From assembly GCA_006227965.1 (NCBI GenBank), contig SBFL01000323.1:1-8330 (forward strand): DNA of 8,330 nucleotides, given 5' to 3'. This DNA is from Bacteroidota bacterium (GTDB taxonomy: Bacteria; Bacteroidota; Bacteroidia; Flavobacteriales; Flavobacteriaceae). Positions 1 to 7,057 of this stretch are shown here, piece after piece (position 1 is the stretch's first letter; each line of letters starts with the position of its first letter). The position numbers were made by a program, and so were the translations under genes. The notes under the pieces were generated by a model. That model saw only the letters and a program-made list of their open reading frames with translations. It was not told where the DNA came from and searched no databases.

Positions 1-74
1 AACTGGACAAAAAATCATTTGAACGCCTGTGGAGAATCAAACAGAAACTCCCATTCAAAAAGAAAGGACCATGA
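1..74 (+). CDS. C-terminal tail of an upstream gene (possibly a GNAT-family acyltransferase), 5' truncated
   Basis: An open frame runs from the window edge (first full codon at 3) to a TGA at 72-74, giving 23 residues that start LDKKSFERLWRIKQ and end in a basic stretch, PFKKKGP. Its stop overlaps the argG ATG as ATGA (71-74), the same junction style used three more times downstream, which supports it being a real gene end and the preceding operon member. No domain is visible in so short a tail. In Bacteroidota a GNAT-family N-acyltransferase gene commonly sits directly upstream of argG and, as I recall, ends in a similarly lysine-rich tail; that identity is inference from context. If correct, it would be a candidate for the otherwise missing N-acylglutamate synthase. 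The reality of the frame is fairly secure; the function is not. Confidence 0.6.
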   Translation, partial: LDKKSFERLWRIKQKLPFKKKGP

Positions 75-1258
75 AAAAACTCGTACTGGCCTACAGCGGA
101 GGCCTGGATACTTCCTACTGCGCCCATTACCTTTCCCAACGGGAAGGTTTTGAGGTTCACGCGGTAACCGTGAACACAGGTGGGTTCGATGCGAAAGAGC
201 TCAAATCCATCCGGCAGAAAGCCCTGGAACTTGGCGCCAGCAGTTACCAGGCCATTGATGCTGTGGAGTCCTTTTACGATACCGTAGTGAAATACCTGAT
301 CTTTGGCAATGTGTTGCGAAACAACACCTATCCCCTGTCGGTTAGCGCGGAACGCATTGTTCAGGCCCTGGAAATAGTTGCCTATGCCAAGTCTGTGGGG
401 GCAAGCCATATTGCCCATGGCAGTACGGGGGCAGGCAATGATCAGGTTCGTTTTGACATGATTTTCCAGATCATGGCACCGGATATTGAAATTCTCACGC
501 CCATCCGGGATGGAAAACTGTCCAGGGAAGAAGAGATATCCTATCTTCAGAATGCGGGTATCCCCTATTCATGGGAAAAGGCCAAATATTCGATCAACAA
601 GGGTCTCTGGGGTACTTCTGTCGGAGGGGATGAAACCCTGGGTTCCCGAAAACCGCTTCCGGAGCATGCCTACCCCAGCCAATTGGAGAAAAAGGAACCC
701 AAGTCAGTGGTTCTGGAATTCGAACGGGGGGAAATCATTGCCGTGGACGGCAAAAAGGACACTCCGGTCGCCAATATTCAGAAATTACATGCCCTTGCCT
801 CCGAATATGCCATCGGCCGGGACATACATGTGGGGGATACCATTATAGGCATCAAGGGCCGGGTTGGCTTCGAAGCTGCCGGTCCCCTGCTTTTGCTCAA
901 GGCACATCACCTTCTGGAAAAACACACCCTCAGCAAGTGGCAGCAGTACCAGAAAGAGCAGTTGGGAAGCTTTTACGGGATGCTCCTGCACGAGGGACAG
1001 TTCCTTGACGAGGTTATGCGGAACGTCGAACGTTTCCTTGAGGATACCCAGCGCTATGTAAGTGGAAAGGTGTTTGCGCGCCTGCATCCCTATCGCTTTG
1101 AACTGGAGGGGGTTGAATCAGGGTTCGACCTGATGAACGCCACCTTTGGCAGCTATGGCGAAATGAACCGGGGCTGGACAGCTGAAGACGCACGTGGTTT
1201 TATAAAAATTCTGTCTAATTCGGGCCGTATTGCCCATCAAATTCATCAACAAAAATGA
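71..1258 (+). CDS. argG: Argininosuccinate synthase
   Basis: Cytoplasmic ATP-dependent ligase joining citrulline and aspartate to argininosuccinate, the penultimate step of arginine synthesis. The 395-residue product is of normal family length. The N-type ATP pyrophosphatase P-loop AYSGGLDTS lies at residues 7-15, and the family motif GSTGAGNDQVRFD at 117-129 matches the nucleotide/substrate-binding segment. YSINKGLWGTSVGG (173-186) corresponds to the conserved YSIDxNLWG block. The ATG at 71 is chosen over an in-frame GTG at 29 because the family begins immediately before the P-loop, and the 14 extra residues would be read from the upstream gene's coding sequence in another frame. An AAAGGA at 63-68 lies only two bases from the ATG, too close for a classical Shine-Dalgarno site. 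The stop overlaps the argC start (ATGA, 1255-1258). No truncation or missing motif is seen. Confidence 0.97.
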   Translation: MKKLVLAYSGGLDTSYCAHYLSQREGFEVHAVTVNTGGFDAKELKSIRQKALELGASSYQAIDAVESFYDTVVKYLIFGNVLRNNTYPLSVSAERIVQALEIVAYAKSVGASHIAHGSTGAGNDQVRFDMIFQIMAPDIEILTPIRDGKLSREEEISYLQNAGIPYSWEKAKYSINKGLWGTSVGGDETLGSRKPLPEHAYPSQLEKKEPKSVVLEFERGEIIAVDGKKDTPVANIQKLHALASEYAIGRDIHVGDTIIGIKGRVGFEAAGPLLLLKAHHLLEKHTLSKWQQYQKEQLGSFYGMLLHEGQFLDEVMRNVERFLEDTQRYVSGKVFARLHPYRFELEGVESGFDLMNATFGSYGEMNRGWTAEDARGFIKILSNSGRIAHQIHQQK

Positions 1259-2229
1259 TCCGAACTGGAGTCATAGGAGGTTCCGGATATACGGGGGGAG
1301 AACTTATCCGCCTGTTGCTCGGTCATCCGGAGGTGAAACTGGAATTTGCCTTCAGTACCACCCGGGCCGGGAAACCCCTTCACCATGCCCATCCTGACTT
1401 GCTTGGGCAAACCGATCTGTGTTTTACGGACCAGGCAGACCCTGAAGTGGATGTCGTCTTCCTCTGCCTTGGTCACGGGAATTCCGGGAAGTTCCTCTCT
1501 CAGTGGGAATTCAGCCGGAACACCAGGGTAATTGACCTGAGCAATGAATTCCGCCTGGAATCCAACAATGCGCAAGGGGGGCGCAACTTTATCTACGGGC
1601 TACCTGAATATCAGAAGACCGCCATCCAGAATGCACGGAACATTGCCAACCCCGGGTGTTTTGCCACCGCCATCCAGCTGGCGCTGCTGCCCCTGGCGTC
1701 AGAGAACCTTCTGAAGGGATCTGTACATGTAAACGCCGTAACAGGAAGCACCGGTGCAGGTGCAGGCCTGTCAGAGACCACCCATTTCAGCTGGCGCAAT
1801 AACAACCTGTCCTGGTATAAACCCTTCACTCACCAGCATCTGGGAGAAATCAATCAAAGCCTTGAGAGCCTTCAGGAAAAAAAGCCGGATCTTTTGTTTT
1901 TGCCCCTTAGGGGAAATTTCACCAGGGGCATCTTTGCCACGGCTTATACCACCTTCCACGGAAGCCTGGAGGAGGCTAAAGCGATGTTTGCGGCCTACTA
2001 CCAGGAGGCAGAATTTACGATGCTTACGGAAAACCCTCCGGCTCTCAAGCAGGTTATAAACACCAATGCTGCCCATCTGCACCTGCACAAGCACGGGGAG
2101 GTGCTGCTGATCACTTCTGTGATCGACAACCTCCTGAAGGGTGCCTCCGGACAGGCGGTTCAAAACATGAACCTTATGTTCGGGCTTCCGGAAAGCAGCG
2201 GGTTGGCACTTAAAGGAATAGGATTCTAA
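1255..2229 (+). CDS. argC: N-acyl-gamma-glutamyl-phosphate reductase
   Basis: NADPH-dependent reductase converting N-acyl-glutamyl-phosphate (the ArgB product) to N-acylglutamate semialdehyde, the ArgD substrate. The 324-residue protein opens with a Rossmann dinucleotide motif GGSGYTG (8-14). The catalytic cysteine is Cys135 in NIANPGCFATA, codon TGT at 1657-1659. A GSTGAG turn follows at 164-169. The HQHLGEI block (193-199) carries the conserved catalytic-region histidine, and RGNFTRGIFAT (219-229) is the usual phosphate/substrate-binding segment. The start overlaps the argG stop by four bases, implying translational coupling. Annotation pipelines will call it N-acetyl; because the downstream ArgF' looks succinyl-specific, the physiological acyl group here is probably succinyl (inference). 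An A7 run at 1877-1883 leaves the frame intact. Confidence 0.96.
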   Translation: MIRTGVIGGSGYTGGELIRLLLGHPEVKLEFAFSTTRAGKPLHHAHPDLLGQTDLCFTDQADPEVDVVFLCLGHGNSGKFLSQWEFSRNTRVIDLSNEFRLESNNAQGGRNFIYGLPEYQKTAIQNARNIANPGCFATAIQLALLPLASENLLKGSVHVNAVTGSTGAGAGLSETTHFSWRNNNLSWYKPFTHQHLGEINQSLESLQEKKPDLLFLPLRGNFTRGIFATAYTTFHGSLEEAKAMFAAYYQEAEFTMLTENPPALKQVINTNAAHLHLHKHGEVLLITSVIDNLLKGASGQAVQNMNLMFGLPESSGLALKGIGF

Positions 2230-2246
2230 TGTAAAACAGTGAACTC

Positions 2247-3041
2247 ATGAAAATTGCCATCATAGGGGCCGGGAACCTGGGCCTTTCCATAGCAACAGGC
2301 ATTCTGCACAGCGGCGGGGCCACCAGCATGTACCTGACCAGACGGCACCTGGATGCCCTTAAGGAATTTGAGGCTTACGAAAATGTGACGGTCACCTCCG
2401 ACAACCGAAAAGCGGTATCGGAATCTGACATCCTCATCTTTGCCGTACAGCCATTACACTTTGCCTCCATTCTGGATTCGGTTCAGGACCTGCTGAACGA
2501 AAACCACGTCCTGATCTCAACCATTACCGGATTCAGCCTTTCCAGTATTGAAGCTATTGTGGGAAGCAAACGGTATGTCATCCGGGCCATGCCCAATACA
2601 GCCATTTCCGTGGGGCGATCCATGACCTGCCTCTGCAGTAATGAAGCCGGCAAAAAGCGAATCGAACTCGCCGAGGCGATATTCCATCGTATGGGGCATT
2701 CTATGGTCATCCCGGAAAGTCAGATGCAGGCAGCCACAGTCATCTGTGCGAGCGGGATCGCTTTCTGGATGCGCCTGATCCGGGCTACCACGCAAGGTGC
2801 CATCCAGCTGGGCTTCGATGCCCGGGAGGCACAGGAGCTGGCAATGCATACCTGCAGGGGAGCTGCTGAACTGCTTATCAGCTCAGGCAGGCACCCCGAG
2901 GAAGAAATCGACCGGGTGACTACCCCCATGGGATGCACTATTGAAGGATTGAACGAAATGGAACACCAGGGGCTCAGTTCTTCGCTGATCCGCGGTATCG
3001 TCTCATCCTTTGACAAGATCTCACAAATCCGAAAAGGCTGA
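2247..3041 (+). CDS. proC: Pyrroline-5-carboxylate reductase family protein, arg-operon subclade
   Basis: A 264-residue member of the pyrroline-5-carboxylate reductase family, which reduces P5C to proline with NAD(P)H. The N-terminal Rossmann motif is GAGNLG at 7-12, followed by AVQPL at 66-70 (AVKP in most relatives) and the RAMPNTA block at 113-119. The C-terminal catalytic domain is recognisable but divergent: the usual GSGPAY reads ASGIAF (168-173) and the usual SPGGTT reads TPMGCT (226-231), followed by IEGLNEMEHQG. My recollection is that Bacteroidota homologues in arg clusters share much of this, so it is probably a lineage variant rather than decay. The gene lies 17 bases after argC and 3 bases before argD, inside the operon. 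Its placement suggests co-control of proline and arginine synthesis, or a modified substrate. Family assignment is firm; the physiological reaction is less sure. Confidence 0.87.
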   Translation: MKIAIIGAGNLGLSIATGILHSGGATSMYLTRRHLDALKEFEAYENVTVTSDNRKAVSESDILIFAVQPLHFASILDSVQDLLNENHVLISTITGFSLSSIEAIVGSKRYVIRAMPNTAISVGRSMTCLCSNEAGKKRIELAEAIFHRMGHSMVIPESQMQAATVICASGIAFWMRLIRATTQGAIQLGFDAREAQELAMHTCRGAAELLISSGRHPEEEIDRVTTPMGCTIEGLNEMEHQGLSSSLIRGIVSSFDKISQIRKG

Positions 3042-3044
3042 ACC

Positions 3045-4172
3045 ATGGACTTGTTTCAGGTATATCCGCTTTTTGAAATTACCCCTGTGAAAGCTGAGGG
3101 ATGCTGGATAATGGATAAAGAAGGTAACCAATACCTGGATCTCTATGGGGGCCATGCCGTGATTTCCATCGGGCATTCACATCCCCACTTCGTCCGTGGC
3201 CTGGAGGAGCAGTTAAACCGAATCGCATTTTACAGCAACTCCGTTCGCAACCCCCTACAGGAGACGCTTGCCCAAGAACTTGGCAGGGCCAGTGGTCTGG
3301 AAGACTACCGCCTCTTCCTGTGCAATTCCGGTGCAGAGGCCAATGAAAATGCCCTGAAACTGGCTTCCTTCCAAACAGGTAAAGCAAAGGTCATTGCCTT
3401 TGAGAACAGCTTCCACGGCCGTACCTCAGCGGCAGTGGCAGCCACGGACAACCCGGCAATAGTGGCTCCCCTGAATGCCCAGCACGATGTTTGTTTCCTG
3501 CCTCTGAACGATTCAGGTGCCCTTGAAAAGGAACTGGCAAAAGGGGATACAGGTGCCGTGATCCTGGAATCCATTCAGGGTGTGGGTGGTCTATCGATGG
3601 CAGAAACCTCCTTCCTGAAGCAGGCCGACCTTCTGTGCCGAAAATACCAGGCGGTTTTGATAGCCGATGAGGTTCAGAGCGGTTTTGGAAGAACCGGAGA
3701 TTTTTTTGCCTTCCAGCCTTCCGGGATCCGACCGGGAATTATCTCCATGGCGAAGGGCATGGGAAATGGATTTCCAATAGGGGGCATCCTGATTCATCCT
3801 GAATTCAAAGCCAGGCATGGCCTGCTCGGTACGACCTTCGGAGGCAACCACCTTGCCTGTGCTGCTTCCCTGGCTGTCCTGGAGGTTCTCGAAAAAGAAG
3901 AGCTCCTGGAGAACGCCCGGGAAATGGAAACCCACTTCCGCCATAGGGCCGAAGGGCTCCCGGAACCTGTCAGGGTAAAGGGAAGGGGTCTGATGCTGGG
4001 GCTGGAATTCAACTTTGAAATCGCGGGGCTGCGAAAACGGCTTATTGAAAATCACCGGATTTTTACCGGAAGTTCCAAAAATAAAAACCTGTTGAGGATC
4101 CTGCCCCCCCTGAATATTGACCGGGGCTCCCTGGACCTGCTGTTTAACGCCCTTGAAAAAGAAATCCCATGA
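3045..4172 (+). CDS. argD: N-acylornithine aminotransferase (class III, PLP-dependent)
   Basis: PLP-dependent transaminase converting N-acylglutamate semialdehyde plus glutamate to N-acylornithine plus 2-oxoglutarate. The 375-residue length is typical of ArgD. Visible class-III features are NSGAEANE (94-101) with FHGRT (123-127) for cofactor phosphate and ring contacts, DEVQSGFGRTG starting at Asp208 (the pyridine-nitrogen aspartate), and Lys237 in MAKGMGNGFPIGG as the Schiff-base lysine. GTTFGGNH (262-269) is the partner-subunit phosphate-binding loop. It starts 3 bases after proC and its stop overlaps the argF' start (ATGA, 4169-4172). Class-III relatives include ornithine and succinylornithine aminotransferases; operon position decides for the biosynthetic enzyme, while acetyl versus succinyl preference cannot be read from the sequence alone. 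C7 (4104-4110) and T7 (3701-3707) runs do not break the frame. Confidence 0.95.
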   Translation: MDLFQVYPLFEITPVKAEGCWIMDKEGNQYLDLYGGHAVISIGHSHPHFVRGLEEQLNRIAFYSNSVRNPLQETLAQELGRASGLEDYRLFLCNSGAEANENALKLASFQTGKAKVIAFENSFHGRTSAAVAATDNPAIVAPLNAQHDVCFLPLNDSGALEKELAKGDTGAVILESIQGVGGLSMAETSFLKQADLLCRKYQAVLIADEVQSGFGRTGDFFAFQPSGIRPGIISMAKGMGNGFPIGGILIHPEFKARHGLLGTTFGGNHLACAASLAVLEVLEKEELLENAREMETHFRHRAEGLPEPVRVKGRGLMLGLEFNFEIAGLRKRLIENHRIFTGSSKNKNLLRILPPLNIDRGSLDLLFNALEKEIP

Positions 4173-5107
4173 ACCACTTTATAAATATTCAAGACATCGC
4201 GGACCTGAATCACTGGCTGGAGAAAGGGAGGGAATTGGCTGAAACCCCCGATTGCTGCAAAAATCTGGGATCAGGAAAAACCCTTTGCCTTCTTTTTTTC
4301 AACAGCAGCCTGCGCACCCGCCTGAGTACTCAGAAGGCTGCCCGCTTACTGGGTCTGGAGGTCATGGTCATGAATTTCGGGGCCGAGGGTTGGAACCTGG
4401 AGATGGAGGATGGCACCCGTATGGACGGAGGGGCTGCCGAACACATCAGGGAGGCAGCCGGGGTTGTAGGGAAGTATGCAGATCTGATCGGAGTACGCGC
4501 CTTTGCAGGCCTGGAGGATGTCCAAAAGGACCGGGCAGAAAAAATCCTGAATGGTTTTCAGAAGTATGCAGGGGTACCACTGCTGAATCTTGAGAGTGCA
4601 ACGGCTCACCCCCTTCAGGCCCTGGCCGATGCCCTGACGATCGCCTCCAACAAAAAAGAAAGCCATCCCCGGGTTGTGCTTTCCTGGGCACCGCATCCCA
4701 GGGCATTGCCGCAGGCTGTGCCGAATTCCTTTGTGCGAATGATGAGGCGGATGCCCGTTGAGCTCGTCATTACTCATCCGGAAGGATATGAACTGGATGC
4801 CTTCCAGGTGGGGGAATACCAACCGGTTCATGACCAGGCCTCCGCCCTGGCAGGAGCAGATTTTGTATATGTAAAAAACTGGAGCAGCTTCAAACAATAT
4901 GGAAAGGTGCTCTCGGAGGACCCGGCGTGGATGATGACCGGTGAAAAACTGGCTGGTGCCCATTTCATGCACTGCCTGCCGGTTCGCCGCAATGTCGTTG
5001 TGGAAGATGCCGTACTGGACGGGGACCGCTCCCTGGTCCTGGAGCAGGCCTCAAACCGGACCATTGCTGCGCAGCTGGCCCTCCTGCATATGTTGGAAGC
5101 ACTATAA
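4169..5107 (+). CDS. argF': N-succinylornithine carbamoyltransferase (SOTCase-type ArgF')
   Basis: Transfers the carbamoyl group of carbamoyl phosphate to an N-acylated ornithine, giving N-acylcitrulline, instead of acting on free ornithine. The 312-residue protein has SLRT (47-50) as the carbamoyl-phosphate motif, AHPLQALAD around His147, the WAPHPRALPQAVPNSF segment (173-188) typical of the Bacteroides fragilis SOTCase group, and HCLPVRRN (268-275); the last replaces the HCLP-based substrate loop of classical OTCase. The specificity position, Glu92 in Xanthomonas AOTCase and Pro90 in B. fragilis SOTCase, aligns with Ala90 here (MDGGAAEH, residues 85-92, codon 4436-4438). Published substitutions of Glu92 by Ala, Pro, Ser or Val convert AOTCase to SOTCase, so succinyl specificity is predicted. 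The start is the ATG overlapping argD; argB follows after 8 bases. Acetyl activity is not excluded. Confidence 0.92.
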   Translation: MNHFINIQDIADLNHWLEKGRELAETPDCCKNLGSGKTLCLLFFNSSLRTRLSTQKAARLLGLEVMVMNFGAEGWNLEMEDGTRMDGGAAEHIREAAGVVGKYADLIGVRAFAGLEDVQKDRAEKILNGFQKYAGVPLLNLESATAHPLQALADALTIASNKKESHPRVVLSWAPHPRALPQAVPNSFVRMMRRMPVELVITHPEGYELDAFQVGEYQPVHDQASALAGADFVYVKNWSSFKQYGKVLSEDPAWMMTGEKLAGAHFMHCLPVRRNVVVEDAVLDGDRSLVLEQASNRTIAAQLALLHMLEAL

Positions 5108-5115
5108 TCATTAGG

Positions 5116-5895
5116 ATGAAAGAACGGATCACAGTCGTTAAGATCGGGGGAGCCTTCCTGGAAAACGAATCCGAGTTGGAGACGATCAGCAGGAAGTTCG
5201 CCTCCATGCAGGGGAAACGTATCCTGGTCCATGGCGGTGGGAAACGCGCCAGTCAGATCAGTCAAGCCCTCGGAATTGAGCCGAAGCTCATAGGTGGCAG
5301 GCGGATCACTGATCGCAAAACCCTGGAGGTCGTTACCATGGTCTATGGGGGGTGGGCCAACAAGAACCTGGTCGGCCGTTTACAGTCCCTCGGTTGTAAT
5401 GCAATAGGTCTGAGCGGGGCCGATGCGGACCTGATACGAGCGGTCCGGCGCCCTGTCAAAGAGGTGGATTACGGGTATGTAGGAGATGTGGAATCTGTGA
5501 ATGTGGCATCCCTGCAATTGCTTTTGCGCGCCGGGCTAACCCCGGTTTTCTGTGCGCTAACCCACAATGGAAAGGGGCAACTTTTAAATACAAATGCAGA
5601 TACGGTGGCCGCAGAAATTGCCAAGGCGCTCGGCGGGGAATACCGCACAAGCCTTTACTACTGCTTTGATAAAAAAGGGGTCCTCAGGGACCTGAATGAT
5701 CCAAACAGCGTTATTGCACATCTGGACCAGGCAACCTTCAGGGACCTGGAGGGGAAAGGGATCATCGCAGAAGGTATGATGCCCAAATTACACAACTCCT
5801 TCGGGGCACTGGAAGGAGGGGTAGAAGAGGTCTGCATAGGCCCGCCGGAGCTTATGACCGGAAACGCCGGTATCTTTACGAAACTTAGTTTATGA
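5116..5895 (+). CDS. argB: N-acylglutamate kinase (acetylglutamate kinase family)
   Basis: Amino-acid-kinase fold enzyme phosphorylating the gamma-carboxylate of N-acylglutamate with ATP, the committed step feeding ArgC. Of 259 residues, close to the short unregulated forms of the family. Lys9 in VKIGGAF and the glycine loop HGGGK (39-43) bind the phosphates. GGRRITDRKTLEVV (60-73) provides the substrate arginine, LNTNADTVA (157-165) the substrate-contacting asparagines, and Lys224 in GMMPK the catalytic lysine. The usual TDVxGVL nucleotide segment reads CFDKKGVL (183-190), which I believe is common in Bacteroidota. There is no visible N-terminal extension of the kind associated with arginine-feedback hexameric kinases, so strong feedback inhibition is not suggested. 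It starts 8 bases after argF' and its stop overlaps the argE start (ATGA, 5892-5895). If the pathway is succinylated, the substrate is N-succinylglutamate. Confidence 0.94.
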   Translation: MKERITVVKIGGAFLENESELETISRKFASMQGKRILVHGGGKRASQISQALGIEPKLIGGRRITDRKTLEVVTMVYGGWANKNLVGRLQSLGCNAIGLSGADADLIRAVRRPVKEVDYGYVGDVESVNVASLQLLLRAGLTPVFCALTHNGKGQLLNTNADTVAAEIAKALGGEYRTSLYYCFDKKGVLRDLNDPNSVIAHLDQATFRDLEGKGIIAEGMMPKLHNSFGALEGGVEEVCIGPPELMTGNAGIFTKLSL

Positions 5896-6995
5896 ACACA
5901 ATAGAGAACCTGACCAAATCCGCTATCGGGCTTTTAGAGCGACTGATCCAAACACCTTCTTTTTCCGGGGAAGAGGAAAATACTGCGCGACTGATCAATG
6001 ACTGGCTCAGAAACCTTGGAATCCCCTGCTGGCAGCACGGCAACAACATCATAGCCCAGAACAGGGACTTCAGCCCCGGGAAGCCCACCCTTTTGTTGAA
6101 TTCCCATCACGATACGGTCAGGCCGAACAAGGCCTACACGAGGGATCCCTTTGAAGCCAGGATCGAAGACGGAAAATTGTTCGGCCTGGGAAGCAACGAT
6201 GCCGGGGGCTGCCTGGTATCCCTTTTGGCGACCTTCGCCTACTGGTATCCTCAAAAACAGCTTACCCACAATGTGGTACTGGTCGCCTCAGCCGAAGAAG
6301 AGAACTCCGGACCCAATGGCCTGGGCAGTGTGCTGAAGGAACTGCCGGATATCGATGTGGCCATCGTGGGAGAACCCACCCTTCTCGACCTGGCCATATC
6401 TGAAAAAGGGCTGGTCGTCTTTGACGGCATCGTAAAGGGCACCCCCTCACATGCCGCCCACCCCAATCGGGATAATGCCATCTACAATACGATTCCTGTA
6501 CTGGAGTGGTTCAGGGACTACCGTTTTCCAGGAATATCTGAAACCCTCGGGGAAGTTAAGTTGACCGTATCCCAGATCCATGGCGGCAACCAGCACAATG
6601 CGGTACCCGCCCAGGTAGAATTTGTCCTGGATGTGCGTGTCAATGATTGTTACACCAATGCTGAGATCGCACGAACCCTGAAGGAAGAAGCTCCCTGCGA
6701 ACTTCACCCCCGGTCCCTGCGGTTAAATTCTTCTTCCATAGATCCGGAGCATCCGCTGGTACGGGCGGGGGTGGCCCTGGGTGGAAAAACCTATGGGTCC
6801 CCAACCCTTTCGGACCAGGCATCCCTGGATTGTCCCTCATTGAAACTTGGGCCGGGCGACACGTTGCGGTCACATTCGGCAGACGAATTTATCTATATAA
6901 AAGAAATTGAAGAAGGAATCCAATTTTATTCCAACCTTCTTGATCGCTTCCTGAAACCGGGGAAAGATTACGCGCCGGATGGGCCGGTATACTAG
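5892..6995 (+). CDS. argE: M20-family N-acylcitrulline deacylase (ArgE-like)
   Basis: Dinuclear-zinc M20 peptidase-family hydrolase of 367 residues. In this operon it should release the acyl group from N-acylcitrulline to give citrulline, since the preceding transcarbamylase works on acylated ornithine; the classical ArgE reaction on N-acetylornithine would be out of sequence here. Visible metal-site elements in order are His72 and Asp74 in SHHDTV, Asp103 in GSNDAGG, the SAEEE cluster with Glu136 as likely general base and Glu137 as ligand, Glu161 in VGEPT, and His328 in SHSADEF. GTPSHAAHP (183-191) with His187 is the dimerisation-domain signature contributing to the neighbouring active site. 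The start overlaps argB by four bases. DapE and carboxypeptidase G2 are relatives, but context favours arginine synthesis. Succinyl versus acetyl preference is inferred only from ArgF'. Confidence 0.92.
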   Translation: MNTIENLTKSAIGLLERLIQTPSFSGEEENTARLINDWLRNLGIPCWQHGNNIIAQNRDFSPGKPTLLLNSHHDTVRPNKAYTRDPFEARIEDGKLFGLGSNDAGGCLVSLLATFAYWYPQKQLTHNVVLVASAEEENSGPNGLGSVLKELPDIDVAIVGEPTLLDLAISEKGLVVFDGIVKGTPSHAAHPNRDNAIYNTIPVLEWFRDYRFPGISETLGEVKLTVSQIHGGNQHNAVPAQVEFVLDVRVNDCYTNAEIARTLKEEAPCELHPRSLRLNSSSIDPEHPLVRAGVALGGKTYGSPTLSDQASLDCPSLKLGPGDTLRSHSADEFIYIKEIEEGIQFYSNLLDRFLKPGKDYAPDGPVY

Positions 6996-7043
6996 AAACT
7001 GTTTTGGAATTTGCACAGGTGTATGTTTTTTGCAGTTAAAATG

Positions 7044-7054
7044 CCGAAATTCGG
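7044..7054. repeat. 11-base palindrome CCGAAATTCGG in the argE-argH spacer
   Basis: CCGAA and TTCGG are perfect inverted 5-base arms around a single central A. A one-base loop cannot form an RNA hairpin of full length, so if functional it would more likely be a DNA operator half-site pair than an RNA element. No second copy was noticed elsewhere in the window, and an 11-base palindrome may occur by chance. Confidence 0.3.
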
Positions 7055-7057
7055 TCA

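Noticed and set aside
29..70. GTG start that would add 14 residues to the N-terminus of ArgG
   Set aside because: ArgG proteins begin just before the AYSGGLDTS motif, and the region is coding for the tail of the upstream gene in another frame. The ATG at 71 with ATGA overlap fits the operon pattern.
1877..1883. Homopolymer runs of seven (A7 in argC; also T7 at 3701-3707 and 4293-4299, C7 at 4104-4110) as possible slippage or phase-variable sites
   Set aside because: All frames are intact with full-length conserved proteins, and the genes are housekeeping enzymes for which phase variation has no apparent logic. The runs are short enough to be chance.
3591..4055. 154-codon antisense open frame opposite argD
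   Set aside because: It overlaps the conserved argD core on the opposite strand, with no domain or initiation signal to support it.
4346..4972. 208-codon antisense open frame opposite argF'
   Set aside because: It lies wholly inside a well-supported gene, shows no recognisable motif, and reflects the low stop density of this GC-balanced coding sequence.
7003..7018. Possible Bacteroidota promoter around GGAATTTG after argE
   Set aside because: Only the TTTG half of the TAnnTTTG element matches, and there is no TTG at an appropriate upstream distance.
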